Notes: a model not told the origin generated them from the sequence alone. A DNA stretch of 64,000 bases from Vicinamibacterales bacterium (GCA_035699745.1 DASSPH010000077.1:62001-126000), one strand, 5' to 3'; numbered from the stretch's first letter, positions 55,233-64,000 are shown. Numbers and translations are program-made.

Positions 55233-57044
55233 ATGCCGCCCCCCGCAAACGTCCTGCCATTCCTGGTGGCGTTCGGCGTCACGCTCGCCCTGACCCCCCT
55301 CGTGCGCACGATCGCCCTCCGTTCCGGAGCGGTAGCCTGGCCGCGGCGCGACCGCTGGAAGCAGACGCCGGTGGCGCTGTTGGGGGGAGCCGCGGTCGTC
55401 GCGGGGGTGCTTGCCGCGGCGGTTGTATCGGGGGTGACGGAGGCCCGACAGTGGGCGGTCATCGCCTGCGGCGCGAGCCTGTTCTTCGTCGGGCTGGTGG
55501 ACGACTTCGTCCGCCTCAAGCCCAGCACCAAACTCACCGCGCAGATCGCCGTCGCCTGCCTGGCGGTCACGCTGGGCGTGACGCTTCAGTGGACCGGTTC
55601 CGCGGTCGTGAACGCGCTGTCCACCATCGTGTGGATCGTCGGCATCGCCAACGCCGTCAACCTGCTCGACAACATGGACGGCCTGTGCGCCGGCGTCTCC
55701 GGGATTGCCGCACTGTCGTTCGCTGTCGGCAGCCTGGACGCCGGCGTCGGATCCTACGGCGCCGCGGTCGCGGGCGCGTGCGCGGCGTTCCTCGTCTACA
55801 ACTTCAATCCCGCCTCGATCTTTCTCGGCGACAGCGGCAGCCTGTTCCTGGGCGGCACGCTCGGCGTGCTGGGCGTGTCTGCGGGGGGCAGCGGGCGCGC
55901 CGGCCTGACCTCGACGCTGGCGATTCCGGCGCTGATTCTCCTGATTCCAATCTTCGACACGCTGTTCGTGACCGTGCTCCGCAAGCTGTCCGCGCGGGCT
56001 GCATCGGAAGGGGGGCGCGACCACACGTCGCACCGGCTCGTCGCCTTCGGCTTCTCGGAGCGTCAGACGGTCATCCTGTTCTACGCGCTGGCCGCGGTCA
56101 GCGGCGGAACCGCCGCCGGTCTGGCGCATTTCGCCTGGACGGAGGGGCCGATCCTGCTCGGCGTGCTCTTCCTGGTGCTGATCCTCCTGGCGCTGCAACT
56201 GGCGCGGGTGAAGGTCTACGCCGGACAGGACTTCTCGGCGCTGCGCGACCGCACCTACACGCCGCTTCTGATCGACGTCACCTACAAGCGGCGCATCTTC
56301 GAAGTGCTCCTCGATCTCGCGCTGGTCACCTTCGCCTACTACGCCGCGTACGTCATCCGGTTCGATCGCGACTTCCCGCTCTACTACGACCTGCTCAGCC
56401 GCTCGGTGCCGATCGTCATCGCCTGTCAGATGATCAGCCTCTTCGTCATGGGGGCCTATCGCGGCGTCTGGCGGTACTTCAGCACGTCCGACGTCGGCAC
56501 CTACGTCAAAGGGGTGGTCATGGGGACGACGCTGAGCATTCTGGCGCTGGTCTACCTGTATCGCTTCGAGGGGTATTCGCGCGGGGTGTTCATCATCGAC
56601 GCGATGATCCTCGGGCTGCTGGTGATCGGCAGCCGCGCCTCCTTCCGGCTGCTGACCGACGTCGCCAGCCGCCACGGGATGGGGGAAGGACGCGCGATCA
56701 TCTACGGCGCCGGCGACGGCGGCGCGATGCTCGTCCGCGAGCTGCGGAACAATCCCATCTACCCGTACCGGCCGATCGGCTTTCTCGACGACAGCGCCGG
56801 CAAGGCGAACCGGCGGATTCTGGGAATTCCGGTGTTCGGCGGCGTGGATCGCGCCGCGGCCGTGTTGCAGCAGCACCGGCCGCGCGCCGTGATCCTCAGC
56901 ACGGACAAGATTCCGGCCGAGCACGTGCTTCGGATACAGGCCGCGTGCCGCGCGGCGGGCGTGCCGCTGCTGCGATTCGCGTTCACGCTGCGGGATGTGA
57001 CGGAAGGGGATGGTGTCCCGCCGCACGCGGCGGGACACCCTTGA
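55233..57044 (+). CDS. WecA/MraY-like sugar-1-phosphate transferase fused to the front half of a CapD/WbpM-type protein
   Basis: The product has 603 residues. Residues 1-325 resemble polyprenyl-phosphate glycosyl-1-phosphate transferases: V-D-D-F-V-R-L-K-P, N-A-V-N-L-L-D-N-M-D-G-L (aspartates for Mg2+ and catalysis), Y-N-F-N-P-A-S-I-F-L-G-D-S-G-S and G-G-R-D-H-T-S-H-R-L, across about ten helices. Residues 350-600 begin with four helices (Y-A-A-Y-V-I-R-F-D) and a Rossmann-like domain (I-I-Y-G-A-G-D-G-G-A-M-L). That equals the N-terminal part of nucleotide-sugar 4,6-dehydratases of the CapD/WbpM group, but the dehydratase domain itself is missing. It may start glycan synthesis on undecaprenyl phosphate and sense or bind the donor with its second half. 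Confidence 0.85.
   Translation: MPPPANVLPFLVAFGVTLALTPLVRTIALRSGAVAWPRRDRWKQTPVALLGGAAVVAGVLAAAVVSGVTEARQWAVIACGASLFFVGLVDDFVRLKPSTKLTAQIAVACLAVTLGVTLQWTGSAVVNALSTIVWIVGIANAVNLLDNMDGLCAGVSGIAALSFAVGSLDAGVGSYGAAVAGACAAFLVYNFNPASIFLGDSGSLFLGGTLGVLGVSAGGSGRAGLTSTLAIPALILLIPIFDTLFVTVLRKLSARAASEGGRDHTSHRLVAFGFSERQTVILFYALAAVSGGTAAGLAHFAWTEGPILLGVLFLVLILLALQLARVKVYAGQDFSALRDRTYTPLLIDVTYKRRIFEVLLDLALVTFAYYAAYVIRFDRDFPLYYDLLSRSVPIVIACQMISLFVMGAYRGVWRYFSTSDVGTYVKGVVMGTTLSILALVYLYRFEGYSRGVFIIDAMILGLLVIGSRASFRLLTDVASRHGMGEGRAIIYGAGDGGAMLVRELRNNPIYPYRPIGFLDDSAGKANRRILGIPVFGGVDRAAAVLQQHRPRAVILSTDKIPAEHVLRIQAACRAAGVPLLRFAFTLRDVTEGDGVPPHAAGHP
57012..57039. terminator. Perfect 12 bp hairpin within the last codons, between convergent genes
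   Basis: GGTGTCCCGCCG (57012-57023) pairs exactly with CGGCGGGACACC (57028-57039) around a 4-base loop. It encodes the last residues of the WecA-like fusion and lies 16 bp from the stop of the opposing gene, so it can act as a two-way terminator. It has no T run on either side. Confidence 0.5.
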
Positions 57045-57054
57045 CTACGCGCGT

Positions 57055-59580
57055 TCAGCGTCCGCTGAGCGACGCGATCATCTGCAGGCCCGTCTCCATC
57101 GCGGCGCCGGTGTAGTAGCCGAACTGCGCCGGGATCGCCGAGCTGATGATCTGGAACCATCGCCCGTCCGCCGGGTTGTAGACGATCAGGTCGGCCAGGC
57201 CGTCGCGGTTGATGTCCGTGACCGTCGGGACGAAGCCGCCCGCCCACACGAACGGCGCGTGATTGTACAGCCAGCCGTCACCGGTCGACACCACCACGTA
57301 CCAGTCGCCGGTCGTCTGGTTGTAGACGAACACGTCGTCTTTGCGGTCGCCGGTGAAGTCGCCGACGCGCGGCGTCCAGCCGAGGCTCCACTGGCCGTTG
57401 ACGTAGCGTTCAGGCCCGGTGTTCGTCGGGAAGAAGACCTTGTACCAACGGCCGTCCGTGCCGTAGAGCAGCAGGTCGGTGCGCGAGTCCCCGTCGAAGT
57501 CGCCCGGCATCACCGTCCAGCCGGTCCACCACCGCAGCGAGCCCTCGACATACGCCGAGAAGGCGCCGTTCGGCGCGTTCAGCGCCCTGACGTAGCGGCC
57601 GGTGTCGGCGTTACCGGGCGTCTTGTTGTAGACGAAGATGTCGGTGATGCCGTCGGCGTTGAAGTCGCCGGTGTAGACCTCCCAGTTCCGGCTCCACACG
57701 CCGCTCGTCTGCTGGAAGACCCAGCTGGCATCGGTGAACTGCTTCGTCCAGTTGCCCGTCGCCTTGCTGTAGGTGAAGATGTCGTCGCGGCCGTCGCCGT
57801 TGAAGTCTCCCGCCACGACGGTCAGCCCAGCCGCCCACCCATACTCGGTGAACGTGAAGGTGGTGTCGCCGTTGTTGATGCCGCGCAGCGCGTAGCCCGT
57901 CGCCGCGTTGTAGGTGAGGATGTCGCTCAGGCCGTCGCCGTTGAAGTCGGCGGTGACCACCGAGCTTCCCGCTCCCCATCCGTACCCGTGATTGAGCTCG
58001 GTGAAGGTTCCCAGGTTGCCTGACAGCAGGTACCCGCCGCCGTCGGTGCCGTGGTACGCGAACACGTCGCCGCCGCCCGCGGCGTTGAGGCTGAGCGCGC
58101 GGCTGACGCCGGCGACGAAATACACCGCGTTCGACTGCGCGTCTGCATCGGCGCTGGATCCGGAGACCTTGACGCTGACCCGGACCGCCTGGTTGCCCGA
58201 GACCGCCAGGATGACCGCCGACGGGGACGCGTCATACGCGCGCATCTCCTGCCAGCCGGTGCCTTCGCGCCAGCGCTCGAAGCGATAGAGCAGCGTCCCG
58301 CTGCCGCCCGAGGCCGTCGCCGTCCACGTGACGGACGTGCCGGCGAGCGGCGGCAGCACGTGGCTCGGGTTCAGCGCCGAGATGCTCGGGCCTGCCGGCG
58401 GCGGCGGCGGAGGCGGGGGAGGCGGAGGAACGGTGGTTCCGCCGCCGGCCTGCACCAGGCCGCCACGCATGCCGCCGGTCTGCTGCGTCGCGACGAGCCA
58501 CCGCGAGCTGATGGGATCCATCGCGATCGCGGGGTTGTAGCTGGGCCACTTGCCGTCCCACGCGACGACCAGCGAGGCGGCGGCCTTGGGCGACAGCGTA
58601 TCGTCGAGCTCGACGACGTAGAGGCCCGCGCCCCAGCCCTTGACCGTGAGCAGTGAAGTCCTGGAGGCGTCGTTGTAGCGGATCGTGAGATCGCCCGCGC
58701 CCCACCCGGGATCCTGGCGGTATAGCTTGTGCGCGCTCATGTTGCCGATCGTGTCGATGGTGCGCAGATACGCGTAGTTATTCTGGTACCACGTCGCGGC
58801 GAACGCGTTGATCTGTTTGTTGAACGTCACCGACGGATCGTCCGCCCTCGACGTGTGGTCGTCGAGGTAGAACACGTCGCCGATGCCGGAGAAATCGGAC
58901 TTGCGGAACAGGCGGCTGTAGATGACGCCGAAGATGGGCGCGATGTCGCCATAGCCGGCGGCGAGACACGCGTCGGTCGTCGCGCAGGCCACCCCCGGCC
59001 AGCTCTGATAGTTCACGCCGTCGCCAATCGGCGTGGGCTGGCTGACGCCCAGGTTCGGGCTGAAGCGCACCACGTGCGGCTGCGGCACGAGACCGGTCAG
59101 CCTGATGCCCACGATCCAGTCGGTTCCCGTCCACGCCGCCGACGCCTTTTCGGCGCCGTTGGAGTCGATCCCGATCCAGCCCAGCGGAACGCGGTCAGTG
59201 ACCGTCGGCGTCCCCGAACCGTACCGCACGATACGGCCGAACTCGGTGTGCCCGGACCCCGTCGTCGACAGGTAGGTCACCAGGAACATCGGATCGTTTG
59301 CGGAGCCGCCCGCGGTGACGGTCGACCACCCTGTATACCCTTCATTGCCGCCGGCGATGCTGAATGGAGCGCCAAGGGCGACACCGGAAGCCGAGATGAA
59401 ACGTCCGCGAACGGGTGACCCGGCGAGCGTCTCCAGGTAGACGGTGCCGTCGAACGCCAGACTGTTGCGGCCGGCGGGAATCTCCGCGGTGGACACGCCG
59501 GTGATTGAGATTTGTGCGAGGACTGGTGCGGCAACGAGCAAGGCCATCAGCGTGGCGCCGCATGTGGTTCTTCGGTTCAT
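57055..59580 (-). CDS. Secreted protein: unknown N-terminal domain, polyproline linker, Ig-like domain, propeller
   Basis: The product has 841 residues. The signal peptide ends near residue 23 (V-L-A-Q). Residues 25-370 form an unfamiliar, probably beta-propeller-like domain with repeated short units (W-T-G-T-D-W-I-V-G-I, A-F-A-A-T-W-Y-Q-N, W-L-V-A-T-Q-Q). A run of 11 prolines at about 385-395 separates it from an Ig-like domain (about 400-490, V-T-W-T-A-T-A-S-G-G-S-G-T-L). The C-terminal third is the seven-repeat propeller shared with the other secreted proteins of the window (D-F-N-G-D-G-L-S-D-I-L-T-Y-N and so on). Its function is unknown. A TTGACA box at 59709-59714 is a possible -35. Confidence 0.82.
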   Translation of the reverse strand: MNRRTTCGATLMALLVAAPVLAQISITGVSTAEIPAGRNSLAFDGTVYLETLAGSPVRGRFISASGVALGAPFSIAGGNEGYTGWSTVTAGGSANDPMFLVTYLSTTGSGHTEFGRIVRYGSGTPTVTDRVPLGWIGIDSNGAEKASAAWTGTDWIVGIRLTGLVPQPHVVRFSPNLGVSQPTPIGDGVNYQSWPGVACATTDACLAAGYGDIAPIFGVIYSRLFRKSDFSGIGDVFYLDDHTSRADDPSVTFNKQINAFAATWYQNNYAYLRTIDTIGNMSAHKLYRQDPGWGAGDLTIRYNDASRTSLLTVKGWGAGLYVVELDDTLSPKAAASLVVAWDGKWPSYNPAIAMDPISSRWLVATQQTGGMRGGLVQAGGGTTVPPPPPPPPPPPAGPSISALNPSHVLPPLAGTSVTWTATASGGSGTLLYRFERWREGTGWQEMRAYDASPSAVILAVSGNQAVRVSVKVSGSSADADAQSNAVYFVAGVSRALSLNAAGGGDVFAYHGTDGGGYLLSGNLGTFTELNHGYGWGAGSSVVTADFNGDGLSDILTYNAATGYALRGINNGDTTFTFTEYGWAAGLTVVAGDFNGDGRDDIFTYSKATGNWTKQFTDASWVFQQTSGVWSRNWEVYTGDFNADGITDIFVYNKTPGNADTGRYVRALNAPNGAFSAYVEGSLRWWTGWTVMPGDFDGDSRTDLLLYGTDGRWYKVFFPTNTGPERYVNGQWSLGWTPRVGDFTGDRKDDVFVYNQTTGDWYVVVSTGDGWLYNHAPFVWAGGFVPTVTDINRDGLADLIVYNPADGRWFQIISSAIPAQFGYYTGAAMETGLQMIASLSGR

Positions 59581-59684
59581 TCGACCGTCCCTTGACGACT
59601 TTTTCGCAGGGTTGGCGCCCTCGTGGGGCGATCCGTCCTAGACGTTTTTCGGTTCGTGACGCGTGGAGGAACAGGGGGCGCACA

Positions 59685-59714
59685 AAGGTAACGGCATCAA
59701 AGGCTTGTTGTCAA
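59685..59714 (-). promoter_or_regulatory. Possible promoter of the polyproline propeller protein gene
   Basis: The minus strand has a consensus TTGACA (59714-59709). TACCTT at 18 bp spacing (59690-59685) is a weak -10. It would give a leader of about 100 bases, which contains two similar GAAAAA-C/G-TC...GGACGG stretches (see findings). It overlaps the proposed ATG of the divergent HEAT gene. Confidence 0.35.
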
Positions 59715-60793
59715 TGCACACGTTTGTTATCGTTCGACGGGTGACCCTCCCGCCGCGCCCTTTCCTCAGGTTTTCCGTCGCAATTCTCCTCGCGCTCGGC
59801 ATCCCCCCGGTCGTCCGCGCACAGGGGACGCCCGCCCGCGATCAGGCGAAGGCGCGCATCGACGCGGCTCTGGCAAAACGCGAGGTGCCCTCTGCCCTCG
59901 CGGCCTACGACGCGTATGTCGCCTCCGGGAAACCGGACTTCGAGCTGCTGCGCCCGATTGCCCGCGCCACGCTCGAGTCCCTGGCACGGGGCGCCGCAGC
60001 CCGATCGGTGGCGGCGCCGGCCCTGGAGCGGCTTGCAGGCGCCGGGGATCAGGCGGCGCTGCGGACGCTGCGGGAATTTTCCGCGTCGGAGACGCCCGAC
60101 ACGCCCGAGAGTGCCGCGGCCACGCTCGCCCTGGCTCGCCTGGGCGACAAACAGGGCATCGATCGGCTCGGGGCGCTCATCGACGCCGGCTCGGAGATCA
60201 CACGGGCGCAGCTGATCCGCGCCGCACGGGACGCCGATCTTCGCGGGCTGATCCCGAAGCTCGCGTCGCTGTTGTCGGGAAGCGGGCAGGGTGCGGCCGC
60301 GGCCGCGCTGGCGCTCGGAGGGCTGCAGAACCGCGACGTCATCCCCGCGCTCCAGACGCTGTTCGATCAGGGGCAGGGGGTCGTCAAGCTCGCCGCCGGC
60401 GTGGCGCTGACGCGGCTGGGGGTGTCGATCGCCGATCAGTACGTGACGAGCTCGCTCGCCAGCGAGACGCCGGATCTCCGGCTGATCGCCGCCGAAGCGT
60501 ACCAAGGCTCCACCCGCACTCACTGGATCCAGTACGTGCAGGATCTGCGGACCAGTCCGAACGAGATTGCGCGTGTCCGCGCCGCCGAACTGCTCGCGTG
60601 CTGCCGCGCCGGCGTTGCGCAGGAGATGCTCCGCGATGCGCTCCGCAGCGCGAATCCGACCGTGCGGGCGGAAGCGGCCCGCGCGCTCGAGCTGCGCGGG
60701 TGGTCGGACGCCGCGCGCGCGCGCCGCCTGCTCGACGACCAGTTCGAGATCGTCCGCGTGTACGGCGCCGGCGCCGCGTTGCGCGCCCGCTGA
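59714..60793 (+). CDS. Secreted HEAT-repeat protein
   Basis: The product has 359 residues. A signal peptide is predicted at about 1-36 (F-S-V-A-I-L-L-A-L-G-I-P, cleavage after V-R-A). The mature part is all helical with HEAT-like repeats of about 30 residues, for example A-A-A-A-L-A-L-G-G-L-Q-N-R-D-V-I-P-A-L and V-R-A-E-A-A-R-A-L-E-L-R-G-W. Such repeats make curved scaffolds for protein binding in the periplasm. No enzyme motif is visible. The start could instead be the GTG at 59741, which would free the opposing promoter. The gene faces the convergent GT-C gene, 11 bp away. Confidence 0.75.
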   Translation: MHTFVIVRRVTLPPRPFLRFSVAILLALGIPPVVRAQGTPARDQAKARIDAALAKREVPSALAAYDAYVASGKPDFELLRPIARATLESLARGAAARSVAAPALERLAGAGDQAALRTLREFSASETPDTPESAAATLALARLGDKQGIDRLGALIDAGSEITRAQLIRAARDADLRGLIPKLASLLSGSGQGAAAAALALGGLQNRDVIPALQTLFDQGQGVVKLAAGVALTRLGVSIADQYVTSSLASETPDLRLIAAEAYQGSTRTHWIQYVQDLRTSPNEIARVRAAELLACCRAGVAQEMLRDALRSANPTVRAEAARALELRGWSDAARARRLLDDQFEIVRVYGAGAALRAR

Positions 60794-60804
60794 CCGCGAC
60801 CTCG

Positions 60805-62649
60805 TCAGGACCTCCGCAGCACCACCTCCGACACGAGCGCCGGCGCAGTCCCCACGTTGCGGATCGTGACCGTCGCCGTCTCGCCGCGTTGTTCGACCGA
60901 TCCTTGAATGGATCCGTGCGGCGAACCGACCGCGTCGAGAGCCCAGCCGGCGACGGCGGCCTGTGAACGAAACGACAGCTGCGCCGCCTGCTGCGGCTCG
61001 AGCCGCAGCGCAAGGCTCCCGTCGCGCCCCGGCGTCGCGCGCGCGGCTGCCGCGGCAAACAGCCAGGCCGGAATGGCGACGCTGGACTCCCCGCGGACGA
61101 TGCCGATGCCCGCCTTGCGGCTGTCCTTGTTCGCATACACCAGCGCCGGGGCGCCGGCAGGCGGAAGCTCCAGCGGCACGGCCGCATACCGTTCGTGGAA
61201 CTCCGGCATGCGCTGGAGGTCCTCACCGCTGCGATAGAACGGGGGCGACCCCACGTTGAAGACGATCAGATCCGGCTGCCGATCGAACACATAGCGCCCG
61301 TCCCCCAGCTCGTGCCCGATCATCCCGCGCCCGATGCCGGCCGGCGGATGCCGAGGCAGGTAGTGGTCGTTGAGGCCGAGCATGTCCAGCGACGGCAACT
61401 CCGACCAGTAGGGCAGGCACCCCGCCGCCGTCACGGCGACGAGCGGCCGCTGCCGCTCGAAGGCGCGCTTCAGCTGCAGCGCCAGTTCGCGGCAGTCCCA
61501 TTCCCATCGCTCGGTCATCGCGCGCCGGCTCTGCTTGTCGGTTTTCTGCCGGGCCGCAAACGGAATGACCAGCGACAGGCAGAGCGCCGCCGCGAGCGCC
61601 AGGTAGGCTCGCCTGTGCTGCAGGCGCAGCGCGGCGGCCGCCGCTCCGTCGGCCAGCGCGAACGCGAACACGACCACCAGCGGAACGATGTGCCTGAAAG
61701 CGGGAAAGATATCGCCGCCGATGAAGACCACGTACGCGCACCACCCGGCGACAGTCAATGACAGATGGATGCCGCGCCGGCGGCGCTCCCTCGAGGCCAG
61801 CGCCGTCGCCAACGAGAGCACGGCGAGCGCGGAGAACGGCAGCAGTGCGGAGAAACCGGCCGAGAGGTACTCCCATCCGGCCCGGAAGTGATCGGCCGAC
61901 GGCGCGATCTTCACGAGCGCGGTGTTCGGCACCCATTCCCCGTAGTACAGGCGCCGAAACGCCAGTTGCGCAACGTAGAAGCCCGCGGGGACGACGGCCG
62001 CCTGCCAGAACCAGCGCCGCGCCGCGAGCAGCGACACGCTGGTCACGGCGGTGAAAAGCGCGCCGTCGGGTCTGGTGAGGCACAGCAGCCCCAGCGTCAA
62101 CGACAGACCGAGCCGTCCGCTCCGATCGGATCGCTGCCGGTCCAGGACGTCGAGCGTCAGCCCGGTCGCAATCGCGAGCAGCGCACCGTAGAGCGGCTGC
62201 TCGAGTCCGCCGATGCTCCAGACCACAATCGGAGCGGCGGTGGCGGTGAACGCCAGCGCGATGACGCCGGCGGCCATGTTGCCGTACGAGACGCGCCGCA
62301 GCGATCCCGCCGCAACGGCGAACAGCAGAGCCGCCGTACACGCGACGCCGAGCGCTCGCGCCGCCGCGATGAGATCCGCGCCCGTGAATCCCGCGGCCGC
62401 CACCAGCAGGATCCAGAGCAGGTTCGAGTACCCTTCGACCCGCTCGCCGTCGTTCCACGTCAACCCCTGCCCGTCGAGCAGGCGATCCGCATAGCGCAGC
62501 GAGATCAGCGCGTCGTCCGAGATGAATGGAAGATACGCGCGCGCGTGATACCAGAGAAGCAGAACGAAAGGCAGGGTGATTGCCGCCGCGATCCAGGTTC
62601 GGCGGGTCACGGCCGTCAGCGCACGCACCATCGGAAGCGTTCCGATCAT
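60805..62649 (-). CDS. Polytopic GT-C-type membrane protein
   Basis: The product has 614 residues with about ten helices over residues 18-370 and a soluble C-terminal part. The first extracytoplasmic loop holds [18 protein letters not shown] and [12 protein letters not shown]. This Asp-Asp loop followed by V-E-G-Y is typical of a bacterial GT-C group related to arabinofuranosyltransferases and ZomB-like proteins. A later loop has Y-Y-G-E-W-V-P-N-T. The likely role is transfer of a lipid-linked sugar outside the membrane; the acceptor is unknown. An in-frame ATG six codons downstream is an alternative start. It is divergent from a related partial gene. Confidence 0.78.
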   Translation of the reverse strand: MIGTLPMVRALTAVTRRTWIAAAITLPFVLLLWYHARAYLPFISDDALISLRYADRLLDGQGLTWNDGERVEGYSNLLWILLVAAAGFTGADLIAAARALGVACTAALLFAVAAGSLRRVSYGNMAAGVIALAFTATAAPIVVWSIGGLEQPLYGALLAIATGLTLDVLDRQRSDRSGRLGLSLTLGLLCLTRPDGALFTAVTSVSLLAARRWFWQAAVVPAGFYVAQLAFRRLYYGEWVPNTALVKIAPSADHFRAGWEYLSAGFSALLPFSALAVLSLATALASRERRRRGIHLSLTVAGWCAYVVFIGGDIFPAFRHIVPLVVVFAFALADGAAAAALRLQHRRAYLALAAALCLSLVIPFAARQKTDKQSRRAMTERWEWDCRELALQLKRAFERQRPLVAVTAAGCLPYWSELPSLDMLGLNDHYLPRHPPAGIGRGMIGHELGDGRYVFDRQPDLIVFNVGSPPFYRSGEDLQRMPEFHERYAAVPLELPPAGAPALVYANKDSRKAGIGIVRGESSVAIPAWLFAAAAARATPGRDGSLALRLEPQQAAQLSFRSQAAVAGWALDAVGSPHGSIQGSVEQRGETATVTIRNVGTAPALVSEVVLRRS

Positions 62650-62671
62650 ACGGTAACGGCCGGGACCGCTA

Positions 62672-62680
62672 TGCTATAAA
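62672..62680 (+). promoter_or_regulatory. Extended -10 of the right-end GT-C gene
   Basis: TGC followed by TATAAA (62675-62680) lies 6 bp before an in-frame TTG at 62687 and 30 bp before the GTG at 62711. If the TTG is used, the transcript would be leaderless. Confidence 0.4.
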
Positions 62681-62710
62681 TTCCTCTTGCCACGGACTTT
62701 CGCGGAGAGT

Positions 62711-64000
62711 GTGCCGCGCGGGCGCCTCGCCCTGGCGCTCCTCCCCGGCCTTGCGTTCGCGGTCTGGTACGCGCTGTCGGCCTCGCGCGCCGCCGGCGGG
62801 ATGGGATTCCCGCTCGACGATTCGTGGATCCACGCGCAGTTCGCCCGCAACCTCGCCACCGGCCATGGGTTCTCGTACACGGGCGGACGCGCCGTCTCCG
62901 GATCCACAGCACCGTTGTGGACCGTCGCGCTCGCCGCCGCGTACTTCATCGTCCGGAACATGATCGCGGCGGCGTTGATCGCCGGCGTTGCCTGTCAGCT
63001 GACGGCGGGCTACTACGCGGTTCGCCTGACGCAGTTGTTCGACGTGCCGCGCGCGGTCGCGCTTCTCGCGGCGCCGCTCGCGGTCGTCACGCCGGTCATG
63101 GTCTGGGGCGCGGTGTCCGGCATGGAAGTGCCGCTCGCGGCGATGCTCGTTCTGGCGGGGCTCTACCACTACCTCCGCGCCGGCGACGCCCGCGGCCCGC
63201 GGTGGATCGGCGCGGCGCTCCTCGGCCTCGCCGCCCTCGCACGCCCCGAGAGCCTGGCGATCGCGGCAATCGTCGTCGGCACCGAGTGGCTGCGCCCGGG
63301 TCCCATCGGCATGCGCGCGCTGCGGTTCGCCGAGGGATCGCTGATCGTGGCGGTCGTGTTCGCGCCGCTCGTGCTGTTCAGCTGGTACACGATCGGCCAC
63401 CCGCTGCCCACGACCTTCTACGCCAAGAGCGGTCCCGGCATTCTGCAGGCGCTGCAGACCGGCGATCGCGCGATGCTGACGCGCGACGTCGTCGTGTTCG
63501 GACCCGCCGCCGTCGCGAACTTCGGCTTGATTCTCCTCGATCAGTTCGGCTGGTCGGCGTGGCTGCTCGCCGCCGCCGCCGCCGGCGCCGTCATCGCGCG
63601 CGGCGCCCGGCGCGTGGGATTGGTGCTGTGCGCGATTCTGCTGCTCGTTCCCTTCGCCATGGGGCTGACCGCGCCCCAGCGCCTGAAGCCGGACAACGTC
63701 CGGTATGCCGCGCAGCTCGTGGCCGTCGCCGTGCCGCTGCTTGCCGGCGGGCTCTACCACCTGCTCCGGCGGCCGGCATTCGCAGCGGCGCTGATCGGCA
63801 TGGCGGCGATCTTCACCGCCGAGCGCGCGGTGCGCGGCGTGGACACCTACGCCGGGTCGGTGAGGACGATCCAGCAGCTGCAGGTGCTCGCCGGCCGCTG
63901 GGTTGCCGCGACGCTCCCGGCGGAAGCGATCGTCGCGGTGAACGACGTCGGCGCCATCGCGTACTTCGGCAACCGCCGCATCCTGGACCTGGAGGGATTG
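62711..64000 (+). CDS. Polytopic GT-C-type membrane protein, N-terminal 430 residues (runs off the right edge)
   Basis: An uninterrupted frame runs from a GTG at 62711 to the last base and reads as a membrane protein. The first loop has F-P-L-D-D-S-W-I-H-A-Q-F-A-R-N-L, G-H-G-F-S-Y and V-S-G-S-T-A-P-L-W-T. This has the same layout as the [10 protein letters not shown] loop of the divergent gene, so the two are distant paralogues. Later parts include A-L-A-R-P-E-S-L-A, G-H-P-L-P-T-T-F-Y-A-K and L-K-P-D-N-V-R-Y-A. About nine helices are visible. It is probably another extracytoplasmic sugar transferase. An in-frame TTG at 62687 is an alternative start. Confidence 0.75.
   Translation, partial: MPRGRLALALLPGLAFAVWYALSASRAAGGMGFPLDDSWIHAQFARNLATGHGFSYTGGRAVSGSTAPLWTVALAAAYFIVRNMIAAALIAGVACQLTAGYYAVRLTQLFDVPRAVALLAAPLAVVTPVMVWGAVSGMEVPLAAMLVLAGLYHYLRAGDARGPRWIGAALLGLAALARPESLAIAAIVVGTEWLRPGPIGMRALRFAEGSLIVAVVFAPLVLFSWYTIGHPLPTTFYAKSGPGILQALQTGDRAMLTRDVVVFGPAAVANFGLILLDQFGWSAWLLAAAAAGAVIARGARRVGLVLCAILLLVPFAMGLTAPQRLKPDNVRYAAQLVAVAVPLLAGGLYHLLRRPAFAAALIGMAAIFTAERAVRGVDTYAGSVRTIQQLQVLAGRWVAATLPAEAIVAVNDVGAIAYFGNRRILDLEGL

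Noticed and set aside
58395-58440. Simple GGC/GGA-rich tract
   Set aside because: It is the polyproline linker of the propeller protein read on the other strand, not a separate element.

Overview
The window is strongly G+C-rich bacterial DNA, almost completely coding, with many 1-17 bp gene overlaps. Gene content (an ADOP-type permease relic, an ECF-sigma gene carrying an anti-sigma-like tail, VCBS-repeat secreted proteins, HExxHGxGF metallopeptidases) fits Acidobacteriota, probably the Vicinamibacteria. This placement is inferred from gene types only. No rRNA, tRNA, CRISPR array or insertion sequence was seen.

Layout. 1-2.7 kb: 5' part of an unknown minus-strand gene, an internally deleted relic of an ABC permease, ilvD, and a chimeric sigma region 2/membrane-tail gene. 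2.8-8.9 kb: housekeeping run of PBP1A, holB, ricT/yaaT, pdxA, smpB and a membrane-anchored unknown protein. 8.9-37.3 kb: a large polysaccharide locus with a DegT aminotransferase, an RmlD-like reductase, two amidotransferases of the AsnB type, three family-4 glycosyltransferases (one fused to a methyltransferase), two heparinase II/III proteins, two bi-domain oxidoreductases, an ABC exporter (Wzm/Wzt) and an O-antigen-ligase-like protein. L-2-hydroxyglutarate oxidase sits inside it on the other strand. 37.3-46 kb: gmd, a large secreted FG-GAP/propeller protein, a family-2 glycosyltransferase, a second DegT aminotransferase and a multi-spanning membrane protein.

46-59.6 kb: secreted proteins that all end in the same seven-repeat VCBS-like propeller but carry different front ends (fibronectin-like; zinc metallopeptidase plus BACON, three tandem copies, one frameshifted; an unknown domain with a polyproline linker). 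They are interrupted by a WecA/MraY-type glycosyl-1-phosphate transferase fused to the front of a CapD/WbpM-type protein. 59.7-64 kb: a secreted HEAT-repeat protein and two GT-C-type membrane proteins, the last running off the window.

How it fits together: the WecA-like and GT4 enzymes could start and extend a lipid-linked glycan; gmd, DegT, RmlD-like and the bi-domain enzymes could supply modified sugars; AsnB-type enzymes could amidate uronic acids; Wzm/Wzt could export the chain; the ligase and heparinase-like proteins could attach or trim it. The propeller proteins are the likely extracellular partners. Several starts lie only 6-12 bp downstream of extended -10-like boxes, which suggests leaderless or very short-leader transcripts.
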